From contig CAYVQZ010000001.1 in assembly GCA_964453435.1 (NCBI GenBank), forward strand, positions 191,431-255,430: 64,000 nucleotides of DNA, given 5' to 3'. Each line of letters starts with the position of its first letter. The first letter of the stretch is position 1. The notes below the pieces were generated by a model. That model ran no database searches. It saw only the letters and a list, made by a program, of their open reading frames with translations, and was not told the DNA's origin. The translations under genes were made by a program, and so were the position numbers. This DNA comes from CAYVQZ01 sp964453435 (GTDB lineage Bacteria; Abyssobacteria; SURF-5). Of the stretch, positions 43,610-52,170 are shown piece by piece.

Positions 43610-43690
43610 GGCCTTTGCCCGGGACGCTGTCAGCCTGTCCCACCATCGAACAGCGCGCGGGACCGTGAATCTGTCCGGGAATCCGTCGAG
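43610..43690. repeat. Fragment of the composite dispersed repeat
   Basis: GGGACCGTGAATCTGTCC here (about 43659-43676) also occurs near 2430. The surrounding GGGACGCTGTCAGCCTGTCC is a related module. It lies between the GT87-like gene and the enolase-superfamily gene. Confidence 0.45.
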
Positions 43691-43783
43691 GTGTGTTTCG
43701 GGAGCATCACGCCCCCGTAACACGAAAACCCCACTTCATGGAACACTCTCGGATTCCATAAGGGAACCGGCTCCTCCGAAAGC

Positions 43784-44935
43784 CTATTCAACGACGATTG
43801 CCTGCAGGTTTTTGGCCACCTCCTCGTTCAGTTCCACTCCAAGCCCCGGCGTGTCGGGTATCACGAAGTATCCGTCGACGGCCCCCCGCTCGAGTGCATT
43901 CGTCACCAGCGCGTAGTGCTCGTCGCTGAAGTACGGGAACCACTCCTGTATGAGGAAATTGGTCATTACCGCATCGAGCTGAACCGCCGCCGCCGTTGCG
44001 ACGGGGCCGGCGCAATTGTGCGGGGCAACCACGAGGTTGTAGGTTTCCGCGTAGCTCGCGATTTTCTTGGTTTCGGTCAACCCGCCGGCGAGGCCGATAT
44101 CGGGCTGCAGGATGTCGAGCGCCTGGTCCTCGACATATTTTCGGAAGTGGTACCGGCTGTAAAGCCTTTCACCCGCCGCTATCGGCACGTTCACATTCTC
44201 GGCGACTTTCCGCATGCTGTCCACGTTCAATGCGTCAACGGGCTCCTCGTAGAAGAAGGGGTCGAGCTCCTCCAGCCGCTGGCCAACCTGTATCGCCGAC
44301 ATGGTTCCCAGATTTCCGTGACACTCGATCAGTATGTCGATGTCCGGACCGACCGCCTCGCGCACGGCCTTCACCCGGTCGTACACGCACTGCGCCATCT
44401 CACGCTCGATGACCCGCTCCGGGTAGCCCCAGCTTCCGTCGGGCTTGATGGCAAACGGGTCGAACTTCATGGCGGTGTAGCCGTCGGCGACCACCTTCTT
44501 TGCGGCCTCGGCGAAATCTTCGGGTGCCGACGCCCCGATATACCAGCCATTCGCATAAAGACGCAGTTTGTCCCGAACCTTTCCGCCGAGCAGTTCATAT
44601 GCCGGCACGTTCAACGCCTTCCCCTTAATGTCGTAGAGGGCCTCATCGATGCCGCTCATGGCGCCGTAGACGACCGGGCCTCCGCCCTGTCCCCAGAAGG
44701 TGTCGCGAAACATTCGTTCCCAAATATATTCGATTCGAAACGGGTCTTGACCCAGCACCAGGAACTCGGCGATTTCTTTCGCCATTCGGGCGCCGGCTTC
44801 GCCTCCCAGACCATATGCGAGCGCTATCTCGCCGATTCCCGAAATGCCCTCGTCGGTGCTGATGCGCGTTATGACCGGGCTCATCCACGAACGCGGCGGC
44901 GGGGCGGTGAAAATCTCTATCTTTGTGATCTTCAT
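43784..44935 (-). CDS. Enolase-superfamily dehydratase/racemase (mandelate racemase/muconate-lactonizing type)
   Basis: The ATG at 44935 follows GGAGGAG. The 383-residue protein has the capping domain, starting MKITKIEIFTAPPPRSWMSP, and a barrel with metal ligands in IDILIECHGNLG, FFYEEPVDALN and AAGERLYSRYHF. The final part, LDILQPDIGLAGGLTETKKI and VAPHNCAGPVATAAAVQLD, carries the His of the His-Asp dyad. This points to a sugar-acid dehydratase of the mandelate racemase or galactonate dehydratase group. It stands alone, so the sugar acid is unknown. Confidence 0.9.
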   Translation of the reverse strand: MKITKIEIFTAPPPRSWMSPVITRISTDEGISGIGEIALAYGLGGEAGARMAKEIAEFLVLGQDPFRIEYIWERMFRDTFWGQGGGPVVYGAMSGIDEALYDIKGKALNVPAYELLGGKVRDKLRLYANGWYIGASAPEDFAEAAKKVVADGYTAMKFDPFAIKPDGSWGYPERVIEREMAQCVYDRVKAVREAVGPDIDILIECHGNLGTMSAIQVGQRLEELDPFFYEEPVDALNVDSMRKVAENVNVPIAAGERLYSRYHFRKYVEDQALDILQPDIGLAGGLTETKKIASYAETYNLVVAPHNCAGPVATAAAVQLDAVMTNFLIQEWFPYFSDEHYALVTNALERGAVDGYFVIPDTPGLGVELNEEVAKNLQAIVVE

Positions 44936-45293
44936 GAGCGTTTCTCCTCCTTCCAATAATCAAGCTGATTAATCGGGTTCCGTCTGCGCCGTCGCGGCAA
45001 GGCGCTATGATAGCACGGCTGGGCGGCCGAACGCTCCTCATTATACATGATTCCTGCCCCAAAAGATGCGGGGTCTTCCACGGTTTTTAGCCAGGGCGTC
45101 GGGTGGAGAGCGCGCCTCTCAGGCGGTCCCACGCGTTGTTCTGCCCGCCGCCCCTGCCCGCGGCTGCGGCGAGTGGCGCGTTTTTTGCTAATACTAGAGT
45201 GTCGGTAGTTTCCAAATTCACGCCGGGTCCGGCTTAAAACTATGATTAGAAACGGCTTATGAATTATCTGACTTTCCAGTGGGAGAAGGCGAT
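44936..45293. other. 358-nt intergenic region, no recognised feature
   Basis: This gap separates the leftward enolase-superfamily gene from the rightward FHA gene, so it should hold two divergent promoters. I found only weak candidates, such as TTGGAA-16-TATTAG on the minus strand near 45200. There is no repeat or gene. Confidence 0.4.
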
Positions 45294-46013
45294 ATGGCAA
45301 TCCTGACGCTATTGTTCGGACGCGAAGTGTTAGAGACGTACGAGATATGTAAGGAAAAGTTGATTATCGGCCGGGCGGAAGATTGCGATATAGAAATTGA
45401 CAACCTGGCAGTCTCGCGTCACCACGCGATCATAGAAAAACAAGACGGCATCTTTACCATCAACGACCTCGACAGCAACAATGGCACGTTCGTGAACGGC
45501 CAACGGATACAGGAGTCAGCCCCTCTTACCTTCGGCGACGAGATCGGTATCGGCAAACACGTGCTTGTTTTTGACAGCCATTCCCGAAAGGTCAAGCCTT
45601 CCGATGCCGTCCCGGCAAACGCAGGCGCACAACCCGATATGGACCTGGCGGGCCGCGGAACCATGTTCGTTGAGCCGGAGATGATGCAGAAGATTCAGAA
45701 GAAGGGCACTGTCGCCCGGAAAGCTCATCTCCTAATCAAGGATGGTGTCACAGACAACGGAAAGATCATCCCCCTCGAAAAAGGCGACATCGTGTTCGGA
45801 AAAACATCGGATTGTGACGTGAGAATCAAAGGATTGTTCGCGTCGCGGCGCCATGCCATCCTGAGCCGCCTGGAAAAAGGATATCAGGTGACCAACCTCG
45901 CCGTCCTCTCCCCGACCCGGGTGAACGGAATAAAAATCGAATCGGCTTTCCTCTGCGACGGCGACGAGATCGCGATGGCCGGCAGCGCGTTCGTGTTTCA
46001 TACGGAGCGCTGA
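45294..46013 (+). CDS. Tandem FHA-domain protein
   Basis: The start at 45294 follows GAGAAGGCGAT. The 239-residue protein has two FHA domains. The first (about residues 20-95) has IIGRAEDCDIEIDNLAVSRH and LDSNNGTFVNGQRI, all key phosphothreonine-loop residues. The second (about 145-235) has VFGKTSDCDVRI, FASRRHAILSRL and LSPTRVNGIKI, with the NG kept but STN altered. The linker is Pro/Ala-rich. It could read signals from a Ser/Thr kinase. It is monocistronic, far from the pseudokinase operon. Confidence 0.9.
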   Translation: MAILTLLFGREVLETYEICKEKLIIGRAEDCDIEIDNLAVSRHHAIIEKQDGIFTINDLDSNNGTFVNGQRIQESAPLTFGDEIGIGKHVLVFDSHSRKVKPSDAVPANAGAQPDMDLAGRGTMFVEPEMMQKIQKKGTVARKAHLLIKDGVTDNGKIIPLEKGDIVFGKTSDCDVRIKGLFASRRHAILSRLEKGYQVTNLAVLSPTRVNGIKIESAFLCDGDEIAMAGSAFVFHTER

Positions 46014-46215
46014 CAGAGACCGGCTGTTCCGACTATCGAGTTCCCATTCCTAATTTTGTTTCCGCGGGAAATGCAGAAATAAAAGGGTAAGGGAATGGAT
46101 GGTTCTTTTGCTCCAATGGCAATTCCGACAGCGCTTCGCGCCAGCGGAGGCAACGTTGCCGCTCGTGGTCCCTCCTGAACGAGGGGGCGTTCAGGACGTG
46201 CAGAAACCAATGCTT

Positions 46216-46575
46216 TTACAGGCTCGCTTTCCCGGAAACGCTGTGGATCAATTCAATCAGTTGGTGACCCCTGAACGGTTTTGTTAACAGGGCGTCCGGC
46301 TGATGTTCGTCCATCTCCTCGGGATATGCGGTGACCATGACAACGTTGATTGCAGGATAATTCTTCTTCACATATCCGAGCAACTCCGTACCGTTCATGC
46401 CCGGCATTTTCCGGTCCGTCAACACCATGGCTATCTCCCATTCGGCGAGGAGCCGGACCGCCTCATTCCCTGAGGACGCGAGCAAGACTTCATAGCCTTC
46501 TGCCGCAAGCACGCGCGCTATCTGCCGCCGTTGTATTGGATCATCCTCGACAACCAGAATCGGATGCTCAATCAA
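46216..46575 (-). CDS. Single-domain response regulator (CheY-like)
   Basis: The 119-residue protein is a receiver domain only: ILVVEDDPIQRRQIA with the acidic pair, VLTDRKMPGMNG with the phospho-acceptor Asp, VVMVTAYPEEMDE with the switch Thr, and LLTKPFRGHQL with the conserved Lys. No output domain or histidine kinase is adjacent. It may act by protein contact. Codons and motifs look ordinary. Confidence 0.95.
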   Translation of the reverse strand: MIEHPILVVEDDPIQRRQIARVLAAEGYEVLLASSGNEAVRLLAEWEIAMVLTDRKMPGMNGTELLGYVKKNYPAINVVMVTAYPEEMDEHQPDALLTKPFRGHQLIELIHSVSGKASL

Positions 46576-46779
46576 GGCGCTTCCCCCGGCTTCTTTCTTC
46601 TCGTGTCTGTTCGGTCATCACCATTTTTTCCATTTGGCGACACCCGAAGCGCGGTAATAATAATGCGATAGTATGTCACAACGCTCTTGAAGAGTGCAAG
46701 GAAAAATCTTTTGGGCGGAATGTATCGGTGCGGCCTCAAAAAATTTTCTTATGGTTCCACATTCTGTCGAAATCTCAGC

Positions 46780-46960
46780 GCAGGGACGGGTGGCGCCGCC
46801 GCACGGGTGGCGCCGCGGGTTCTTGGGGGACACCATGCGACATGGTGTCCCCCAAGAACCTTGACCGGGTAATCCACTTATTGTTTTCGCTGAACGAATC
46901 ACGCGCTTCGCGTGACCGCGCAATCCGCGGGATAGAACAGGGACTGTTCGCGAAACACGG
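46780..46960. repeat. Composite dispersed repeat copy containing a hairpin
   Basis: The 624-nt gap 46576-47199 has no gene I can support. It contains a tandem pair of ACGGGTGGCGCCGC (from about 46787), the perfect hairpin at 46818-46860, and the 43-bp run 46895-46937 that is identical to 31193-31235. GGGACTGTTCGCGAAACACG follows. Here both repeat families lie side by side. Confidence 0.7.
46818..46860. repeat. Perfect 20-bp-arm hairpin of the GGGACACCATG family
   Basis: GGTTCTTGGGGGACACCATG (46818-46837) pairs base for base with 46841-46860 around a CGA loop. A nearly identical hairpin is at 51916-51954 and a worn one at 15804-15835. It resembles REP-type elements. Confidence 0.8.
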
Positions 46961-47146
46961 ACGATCTAACTGTGAAACACATTCTTTGTCTACATTTCTG
47001 TTTCAAACAAAAACACTTCTCTATTTGTGTATGAAACAACCGCTCCGCGATGGAATTTCCCGTCCGCGCCTCCCCAATTCACGCAACCCGCTCAGCAGGA
47101 ATGAATTAGCGGGCTTGCAAAGCGCTCCGATTCGGCGATGCGTTTT

Positions 47147-47162
47147 TGGCATATAGCTTGCC
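47147..47162 (+). promoter_or_regulatory. Sigma-54-like -24/-12 promoter
   Basis: TGGCATATAGCTTGCC has GG and GC at the exact spacing of sigma-54 promoters. A start near 47173 would precede the ATG at 47200 by about 27 nt, with a GGGAGG ribosome site between. No activator gene is adjacent. Confidence 0.45.
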
Positions 47163-47199
47163 TTATTCAACGGCACAGAAAAGATGGGAGGATTTTGAT

Positions 47200-47571
47200 A
47201 TGCATTACAGGCACAGTTACCGGCGGTTCGACAACAACCTCGGCGAGCCGTTCTTCGATGAGTTCGAGGGCGGCCAATGGCATGACGGAGCAGGGCATGG
47301 TCCCGGAACTTTCTTCACGTGGATGAACAGCGACTACACCTTGCTCCATGTCCTGCCGTGGCTCGGCGGCGTCGCGCTTGCGATCGGTATCCTGATCTTG
47401 TTGTTCCCGATGCTCCTTGTCATTGCGGTGGCGGCACTTTTCATCGCGGTGGGGGTCGCCTGCTTGTCGATGTGGTGGCAACTGAGGCAGCAGAGCCGGC
47501 CGTACCGGGTCAGCGCAGGAACGCCGTGGTGGGAGAGGCTGAGAGCCTGGATATACGAGCGGCTGAATTGA
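47200..47571 (+). CDS. Small two-helix membrane protein, unknown function
   Basis: The ATG at 47200 follows GGGAGGATTTTGAT. The 123-residue product has a hydrophilic N-terminus (RRFDNNLGEPFFDEFEGG) and a hydrophobic hairpin of two helices (LPWLGGVALAIGILILLFPM and LVIAVAALFIAVGVACLSMW). The tail is basic and amphipathic (WERLRAWIYERLN). The layout and sigma-54-like promoter recall phage-shock or envelope-stress membrane proteins, but I cannot assign a family. Confidence 0.7.
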   Translation: MHYRHSYRRFDNNLGEPFFDEFEGGQWHDGAGHGPGTFFTWMNSDYTLLHVLPWLGGVALAIGILILLFPMLLVIAVAALFIAVGVACLSMWWQLRQQSRPYRVSAGTPWWERLRAWIYERLN

Positions 47572-47679
47572 CTCTTTGTCCCCGCCGGAGTCGGCAAATC
47601 AGTCTTTCTACATGGGCGATAAACGCAAACCCGACATACACAACGCCATGAGTTTCCAAGCCGTCCTGTCAGAAGATGC

Positions 47680-48684
47680 TCACTTCTTGTGCCCTGTCAC
47701 GCGTTGCAGAACATTGCGCACAAACTCGGTGGCGTTGACATCCGTAAATCCGGCCGCTTCCATATATCCGATTACCTCGGCGTCGCTGTGGGCGCGGCCT
47801 TTGCTGCCCAGCAGCGCTTCATGAATCGACCATGTCGCGGCAATGAGCGGCCCCGTCTTCTGGCCGTTCAGGTTCTCGGCTATTATGTGCATTGCTCCGC
47901 CGGATGGCAGCATGTTGAATGCTTTGCGGATTATTTCACGCGCCTCGGCCGGGCCGTACTGCGTCAGGTTTCCGTTCAGCATAACGACGTCGGGCCCCTC
48001 CGGGAACGGGTCTCGCGTGAAGTCGCCCGCATGCGTCTTTATCCTGTCTGACAAGCCGACGTCGGCTATAAGTTCATCCGTTACGCGGCACACGGCGGGA
48101 AAATCGAATATGATGGCGCGGAGGTTCGGAAATTTCCTGCACAGCGACACGCAGTATGCGCCGGAACCGCCACCGAGGTCGAGCACGAGGTTGTAGTCGG
48201 AAAAATCGAACTGCTTCGCCAGCTTGCTGCCCGCTCCGAGCCCGACGTTGAACATCGAGCGCGTGAGCATCTCGTGCTGGTCGGGTGTCAGTTTCTCATA
48301 GATTCCGAGAACCGAAGGCGAATCCGGGTCGGTCAGCCGGCCGCCCAGATTGACCCAGTCCGTGAAATCGGCCTTGCCCATGAGAGTCCACGCGCCGTAA
48401 TAGCGCGGTTTCCCCTCGACCAGATACATTTCCACATCCGGCGCGTTCACATAGCGACCGTCCTTTCGCTCGAGCAATCCGAGCGCCGCACACACCACCA
48501 CAAGCCGCTCCGCATTCAACGAAGACATTCCGCATGCGGAGGCAATCTTCTCAATCGTGTCGGCGCCTTCGGACACTTTCGTGAACAGACTCAACTCGAC
48601 CGCCGCCATCAGCGCCGCCGCATGTTTGAACCCGAATCCGATATTCTGTATCCGCTCGGTTCCGATTCGTGGGGATTCCGCCAT
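47680..48684 (-). CDS. O-methyltransferase of the acetylserotonin methyltransferase-like (Methyltransf_2) family
   Basis: The start at 48684 has GAAAGGAG upstream; a longer ORF to 48783 does not. The 334-residue protein has an N-terminal winged-helix dimerisation domain (AVELSLFTKVSEGADTIEKI, LERKDGRYVNAPD). A Rossmann domain follows with LVLDLGGGSGAYCVSLCRKF and IIFDFPAVC, ending HSDAEVIGYMEAAGFTDVNA. It methylates an O, N or C atom of a small molecule using SAM. Bacterial relatives act in pigment or secondary metabolism. No cluster is present to specify it. Confidence 0.85.
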   Translation of the reverse strand: MAESPRIGTERIQNIGFGFKHAAALMAAVELSLFTKVSEGADTIEKIASACGMSSLNAERLVVVCAALGLLERKDGRYVNAPDVEMYLVEGKPRYYGAWTLMGKADFTDWVNLGGRLTDPDSPSVLGIYEKLTPDQHEMLTRSMFNVGLGAGSKLAKQFDFSDYNLVLDLGGGSGAYCVSLCRKFPNLRAIIFDFPAVCRVTDELIADVGLSDRIKTHAGDFTRDPFPEGPDVVMLNGNLTQYGPAEAREIIRKAFNMLPSGGAMHIIAENLNGQKTGPLIAATWSIHEALLGSKGRAHSDAEVIGYMEAAGFTDVNATEFVRNVLQRVTGHKK

Positions 48685-48844
48685 CGCCCCGCTCCTTTCG
48701 ACAGGATTTTCCGCAAAAATTCCGATGGGACCGCAATTGTGCAGTATGGTTCCGACGATTATATCATACGCAAAAATCAGCAACGACCTGTGGGACCGCA
48801 GGAAAGAGCGAGACTCGGCCGCGATCGCATTGCATGCCTGTAAT

Positions 48845-48873
48845 TTGAACGTTTTTCATGGATCATATACAAT
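48845..48873 (+). promoter_or_regulatory. Sigma-70 promoter of the Fe-S protein gene
   Basis: TTGAAC (48845-48850), a 17-nt spacer and TACAAT (48868-48873). The start near 48880 leaves a leader of about 79 nt before 48959. Confidence 0.65.
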
Positions 48874-48958
48874 CGTTCCGCTGAGGTTCGCCATCGGGTT
48901 GTTTGCCCGATTTGCTCGGTTCGAGCGGCAGACTCGTGATAAAAACCGGAGGAATATC

Positions 48959-50011
48959 ATGAGCGAAGACGTTTACACAAGACTGCGCGAGTTTCTGGAC
49001 AAGTTGCCGGCGGGATATCCGGCCACCGACAGCGGTGTGGAGCTCAGAATACTGAAGAAACTCTTCACGCCGGAGGACGCCGAAGTCACGATGAAGCTGA
49101 AGTTTGAACTGGAGGATGTGCCCACCATCTCGAAACGCCTCGGAACGAGCGAATCGGAAGCGGCCGAAAAACTCGAGGACATGGCCCAGCGCGGCCTGAT
49201 TTTCCGGACACGAGAAGACGGAAAAGCCAAATATATGGCCTTCCAGTTCATCGTCGGTATATACGAGTTCCAAGTGAAAAACATGGACCGCGAGTTCGCC
49301 GAACTGTTCGAAGAATATGTCCCCTACCTGGGCATGGCGCTTCTACCCATCAAGACAAAGCAGTTGCGCGTTGCGCCCGTCAATTCCTCCATCGACGCGG
49401 CGTCGGCGGTGGCCCCGTACAACCGCGTGCGCGAACTGGTCAAAAACCAGGACCTCATAGCGATGGCCGAATGCATCTGCAGGAAAAAGCAGTCGCTGCT
49501 GGACAACGAGTGTGACCGGCCCCGCGAAATGTGTTTCATGTTCGGCGATTTCGCCCAATACTATATGGACAACAAGATGGCGAGACCAATCACTGCCCAG
49601 GAAGCGCTGAAGCTCCTCGACCTCGCCGAGGAATCCGCCCTGGTGCTGTCTCCCACCAACAGCCAGAAGCTCGAGGCGATTTGTTGTTGCTGCGGATGCT
49701 GCTGCGGTCAGCTCAGGGGACTCAAGCTGCTCGAGAATCCCGCCGACTACGTCCAATCATATTACCGGGCCGTGATAGACTCGGGCCTTTGCTCCACGTG
49801 CGGCACGTGCCTTGACCGATGTCAAATCGACGCAATAGAAGAAAAAGAGGACACCATGGAAGTCAACCCGGCTCGATGCATCGGGTGCGGACTCTGCGTG
49901 TCCACGTGTCCGGAGGAAGCAATCACCTTGGAAGAAAAACCGGAAGCCGAGGCGCCGCCCGCCGACATGATGGAAGTTTTCAGCAGAATCGCGAACGAGC
50001 GCGGAATATGA
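48959..50011 (+). CDS. Ferredoxin-domain protein with N-terminal winged helix and Cys-rich centre
   Basis: The ATG at 48959 follows GGAGGAATATC. The 350-residue protein has a winged-helix-like start (LKFELEDVPTISKRLGTSES). Two Cys-rich parts follow, AECICRKKQSLLDNECDRPR and ICCCCGCCCGQL. A C-terminal pair of [4Fe-4S] motifs reads CSTCGTCLDRC and CIGCGLCVSTCP. Similar proteins occur in anaerobes and are thought to relay electrons. The CCCCGCCC run probably binds another cluster. It has its own promoter and stands alone. Confidence 0.85.
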   Translation: MSEDVYTRLREFLDKLPAGYPATDSGVELRILKKLFTPEDAEVTMKLKFELEDVPTISKRLGTSESEAAEKLEDMAQRGLIFRTREDGKAKYMAFQFIVGIYEFQVKNMDREFAELFEEYVPYLGMALLPIKTKQLRVAPVNSSIDAASAVAPYNRVRELVKNQDLIAMAECICRKKQSLLDNECDRPREMCFMFGDFAQYYMDNKMARPITAQEALKLLDLAEESALVLSPTNSQKLEAICCCCGCCCGQLRGLKLLENPADYVQSYYRAVIDSGLCSTCGTCLDRCQIDAIEEKEDTMEVNPARCIGCGLCVSTCPEEAITLEEKPEAEAPPADMMEVFSRIANERGI

Positions 50012-50089
50012 TTGCGTCGCCTTTCGGAAAAGCGACGGTTTTTGGAGGCGCCGAACATCTCATTAAGAGAAAATACGCCGGAAAATGAT

Positions 50090-50230
50090 TGTGTTGAGAC
50101 TGTCTCACGATTACCAAGCGCAAGGGACTGTCCCAGATTTACGGGCACGAAGTCCCGCGCCTCGCGGTATAGAATCGGGACTGTCCCCTGGCCGAACGAC
50201 CACGTATCGAATTATCGGACAGTTTCACCG
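50090..50230. repeat. Copy of the composite dispersed repeat
   Basis: GAGACTGTCTCACGATTACC (from 50096) and AAGGGACTGTCCCAGATTTA match 31122-31160 closely. GAATCGGGACTGTCCCCTGG follows, like 31234. The 290-nt gap 50012-50301 otherwise shows only the acyl-CoA ligase leader. Confidence 0.65.
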
Positions 50231-50301
50231 TGCCCGGAGCGAATGTTGACCAATTCGGTTTGACGGACCCACTCCGGAGCGCGCAACTCGGATAACGAAC
50301 G

Positions 50302-51891
50302 ATGAAACCGACTCTGATCTCCAAGGCAAACACGGTCTGGCAGGCGCTCGAGGACGCCGCTGTTACTTTGCCGAATAAGGCCGCATACATTTGCCGGGAG
50401 ACCGCCATCAGCTTTAAAGAGGTCGACGAAGCCTCCGACCGGGTCGCCTCCGGATTGCTGAGGCTCGGATATCATAAGGGCGACCGCATCGGCATCATCG
50501 CGCTGAACCAGCCGGAATGGCTGTACGCATACTTCGCAGCCTCCAAAATCGGGGCTGTTATCGTCGGACTCAACGTCCGCTATCGCGACAGCGAACTGGA
50601 GTATATGATAAACCAGAGCGAAACGAGAGGATTGGTCGCCCTCACCGAAATGGGGGGCATGGATTATGTCGGGTTTTTCGATTCGTTCCGGAGCAGGATT
50701 CCCTCGGTCAAGGAAATATTCTTTCTCGGAAGCGAGGAAAGGGAAGGACGACATTCGTTCGACTCGCTCTTGAAATCCGAAGTCGATGAACATGCTCTCG
50801 CCACGGCCCGGGACGGGGTCAAACCCGACGACCTCGTCATAATTATCTACACGTCCGGGACGACCGGCCGTCCGAAGGGGGCGGCCATAACCAACAAGAG
50901 CCAGCTTGCCGCGGCCCGCGCGCAGGCCGAACACACATGTGTCGCGCCGGATGACCTGATACACCTGGCTCTCCCGCTCAACCATGTCGGAGGAATCTCG
51001 TGCGGCATTCTGACCGCGCTGCTGGGCAAAGCGACGTGCGTGCTCGTCCCGATGTTCAGTCCCGACGAAATCATCAAACTGAGCAGGAAATATCCTCCAA
51101 CCGTCTGGGTCGGGGTCCCGACCATGCACACGCTGTTGCTGATGAACGACGACATCAAGACAATCGACACCTCGACCGTCCGGCTCGTCATTACGGGTGG
51201 CGCAAACGCCGAGCCGGCGCTGCTTGAAAAGCTGTACGAAACATTTCCCAACGCCACGGTCATGAACCTCTACGGGCTGTCCGAGGCCTCGGGAACCCTC
51301 GTCATGAGCCCGTGGGACAGCGATTTCGACACGACGGTCCGCTCCATCGGCAAGCCCATCGGCGACTTTCAGGTCAAGGTGGTGGATGCCGAGGGAAACG
51401 ACGCTCCCACGGGGGAAACCGGCGAGTTATTGTTCAAGGGCGATTCTATCGCCGCCGGGTATTTCCGCATGCACGAAGAGACACAGCGAACCTTTGACAG
51501 CGACGGATGGCTGCACACCGGCGATATGGGCTACGTGGACGCTGACGGATACATTACCCTCATGGGACGGCTCAAGGAAATGTTACTTCAGGGCGGATTC
51601 AATGTCTATCCGGTTGAAGTGGAAAACCTGCTCTCGAGGCATCCCAAAGTCTCTCTTGTGGCCGGAATCGGAGTGCCCGACTCGGTCCTGGGCGAGGTCG
51701 GCCGGTATTACATCGTTCCCGCGCCGGGCGCCGAGCCGACCGAGGACGAGATCAAGGATTACTGCAAGCGACACCTCGCGGACTACAAGGTTCCGCGACA
51801 GGTCGTCTTTCGCGCAAGCCTGCCCTTGACACCCGCCGGCAAGGTCATGAAATCCGAACTCCGGAAAGAGTATGAAGAGACCGGAAAATGA
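50302..51891 (+). CDS. Acyl-CoA synthetase (ANL superfamily)
   Basis: The 529-residue enzyme has the ANL motifs IIYTSGTTGRPKGAAITN, MNLYGLSEASGTLVMSPWDS, DGWLHTGDMGYVDADGYITL and GRLKEMLLQGGFNVYPVEVE. It ends PLTPAGKVMKSELRKEY, carrying the catalytic Lys. It activates a fatty or related acid with ATP and CoA. It is distinct from the ligase at 28301, for example in ITGGANAEPALLEKLYETFP. No operon partner; the ribosome site at 50302 is weak. Confidence 0.9.
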   Translation: MKPTLISKANTVWQALEDAAVTLPNKAAYICRETAISFKEVDEASDRVASGLLRLGYHKGDRIGIIALNQPEWLYAYFAASKIGAVIVGLNVRYRDSELEYMINQSETRGLVALTEMGGMDYVGFFDSFRSRIPSVKEIFFLGSEEREGRHSFDSLLKSEVDEHALATARDGVKPDDLVIIIYTSGTTGRPKGAAITNKSQLAAARAQAEHTCVAPDDLIHLALPLNHVGGISCGILTALLGKATCVLVPMFSPDEIIKLSRKYPPTVWVGVPTMHTLLLMNDDIKTIDTSTVRLVITGGANAEPALLEKLYETFPNATVMNLYGLSEASGTLVMSPWDSDFDTTVRSIGKPIGDFQVKVVDAEGNDAPTGETGELLFKGDSIAAGYFRMHEETQRTFDSDGWLHTGDMGYVDADGYITLMGRLKEMLLQGGFNVYPVEVENLLSRHPKVSLVAGIGVPDSVLGEVGRYYIVPAPGAEPTEDEIKDYCKRHLADYKVPRQVVFRASLPLTPAGKVMKSELRKEYEETGK

Positions 51892-51915
51892 AGAAAAGCG
51901 GGGACGGCGAATCGG

Positions 51916-51954
51916 TTATTGTGGGACACCATGCGGCATGGTGTCCCCCAATAA
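51916..51954. repeat. Near-perfect hairpin of the GGGACACCATG family
   Basis: TTATTGTGGGACACCATG (51916-51933) pairs with 51937-51954 with one mismatch around a CGG loop. It lies between the acyl-CoA ligase and the MttB-like gene and could also cap the ligase transcript. The remaining gap to 52170 shows nothing else. Confidence 0.75.
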
Positions 51955-52170
51955 GCAAGTTGTTCATGGGCCTCGGTAACACCACGGAAACAATGAACGT
52001 GTTCACATTTTTTGAGGCAGCGAATCGGTTCGTCAATTAAAATGCGCAAATGCAAGGGCAACCGATAAATCCAAGATTCGTGTGACATACTCTCTTGGCG
52101 GTATCTCTTAAAGTTCGGTTTGTAGCGTAAGACTCGGAAAACTCGGTCAAGCAAAACGACAGACCCGCAT

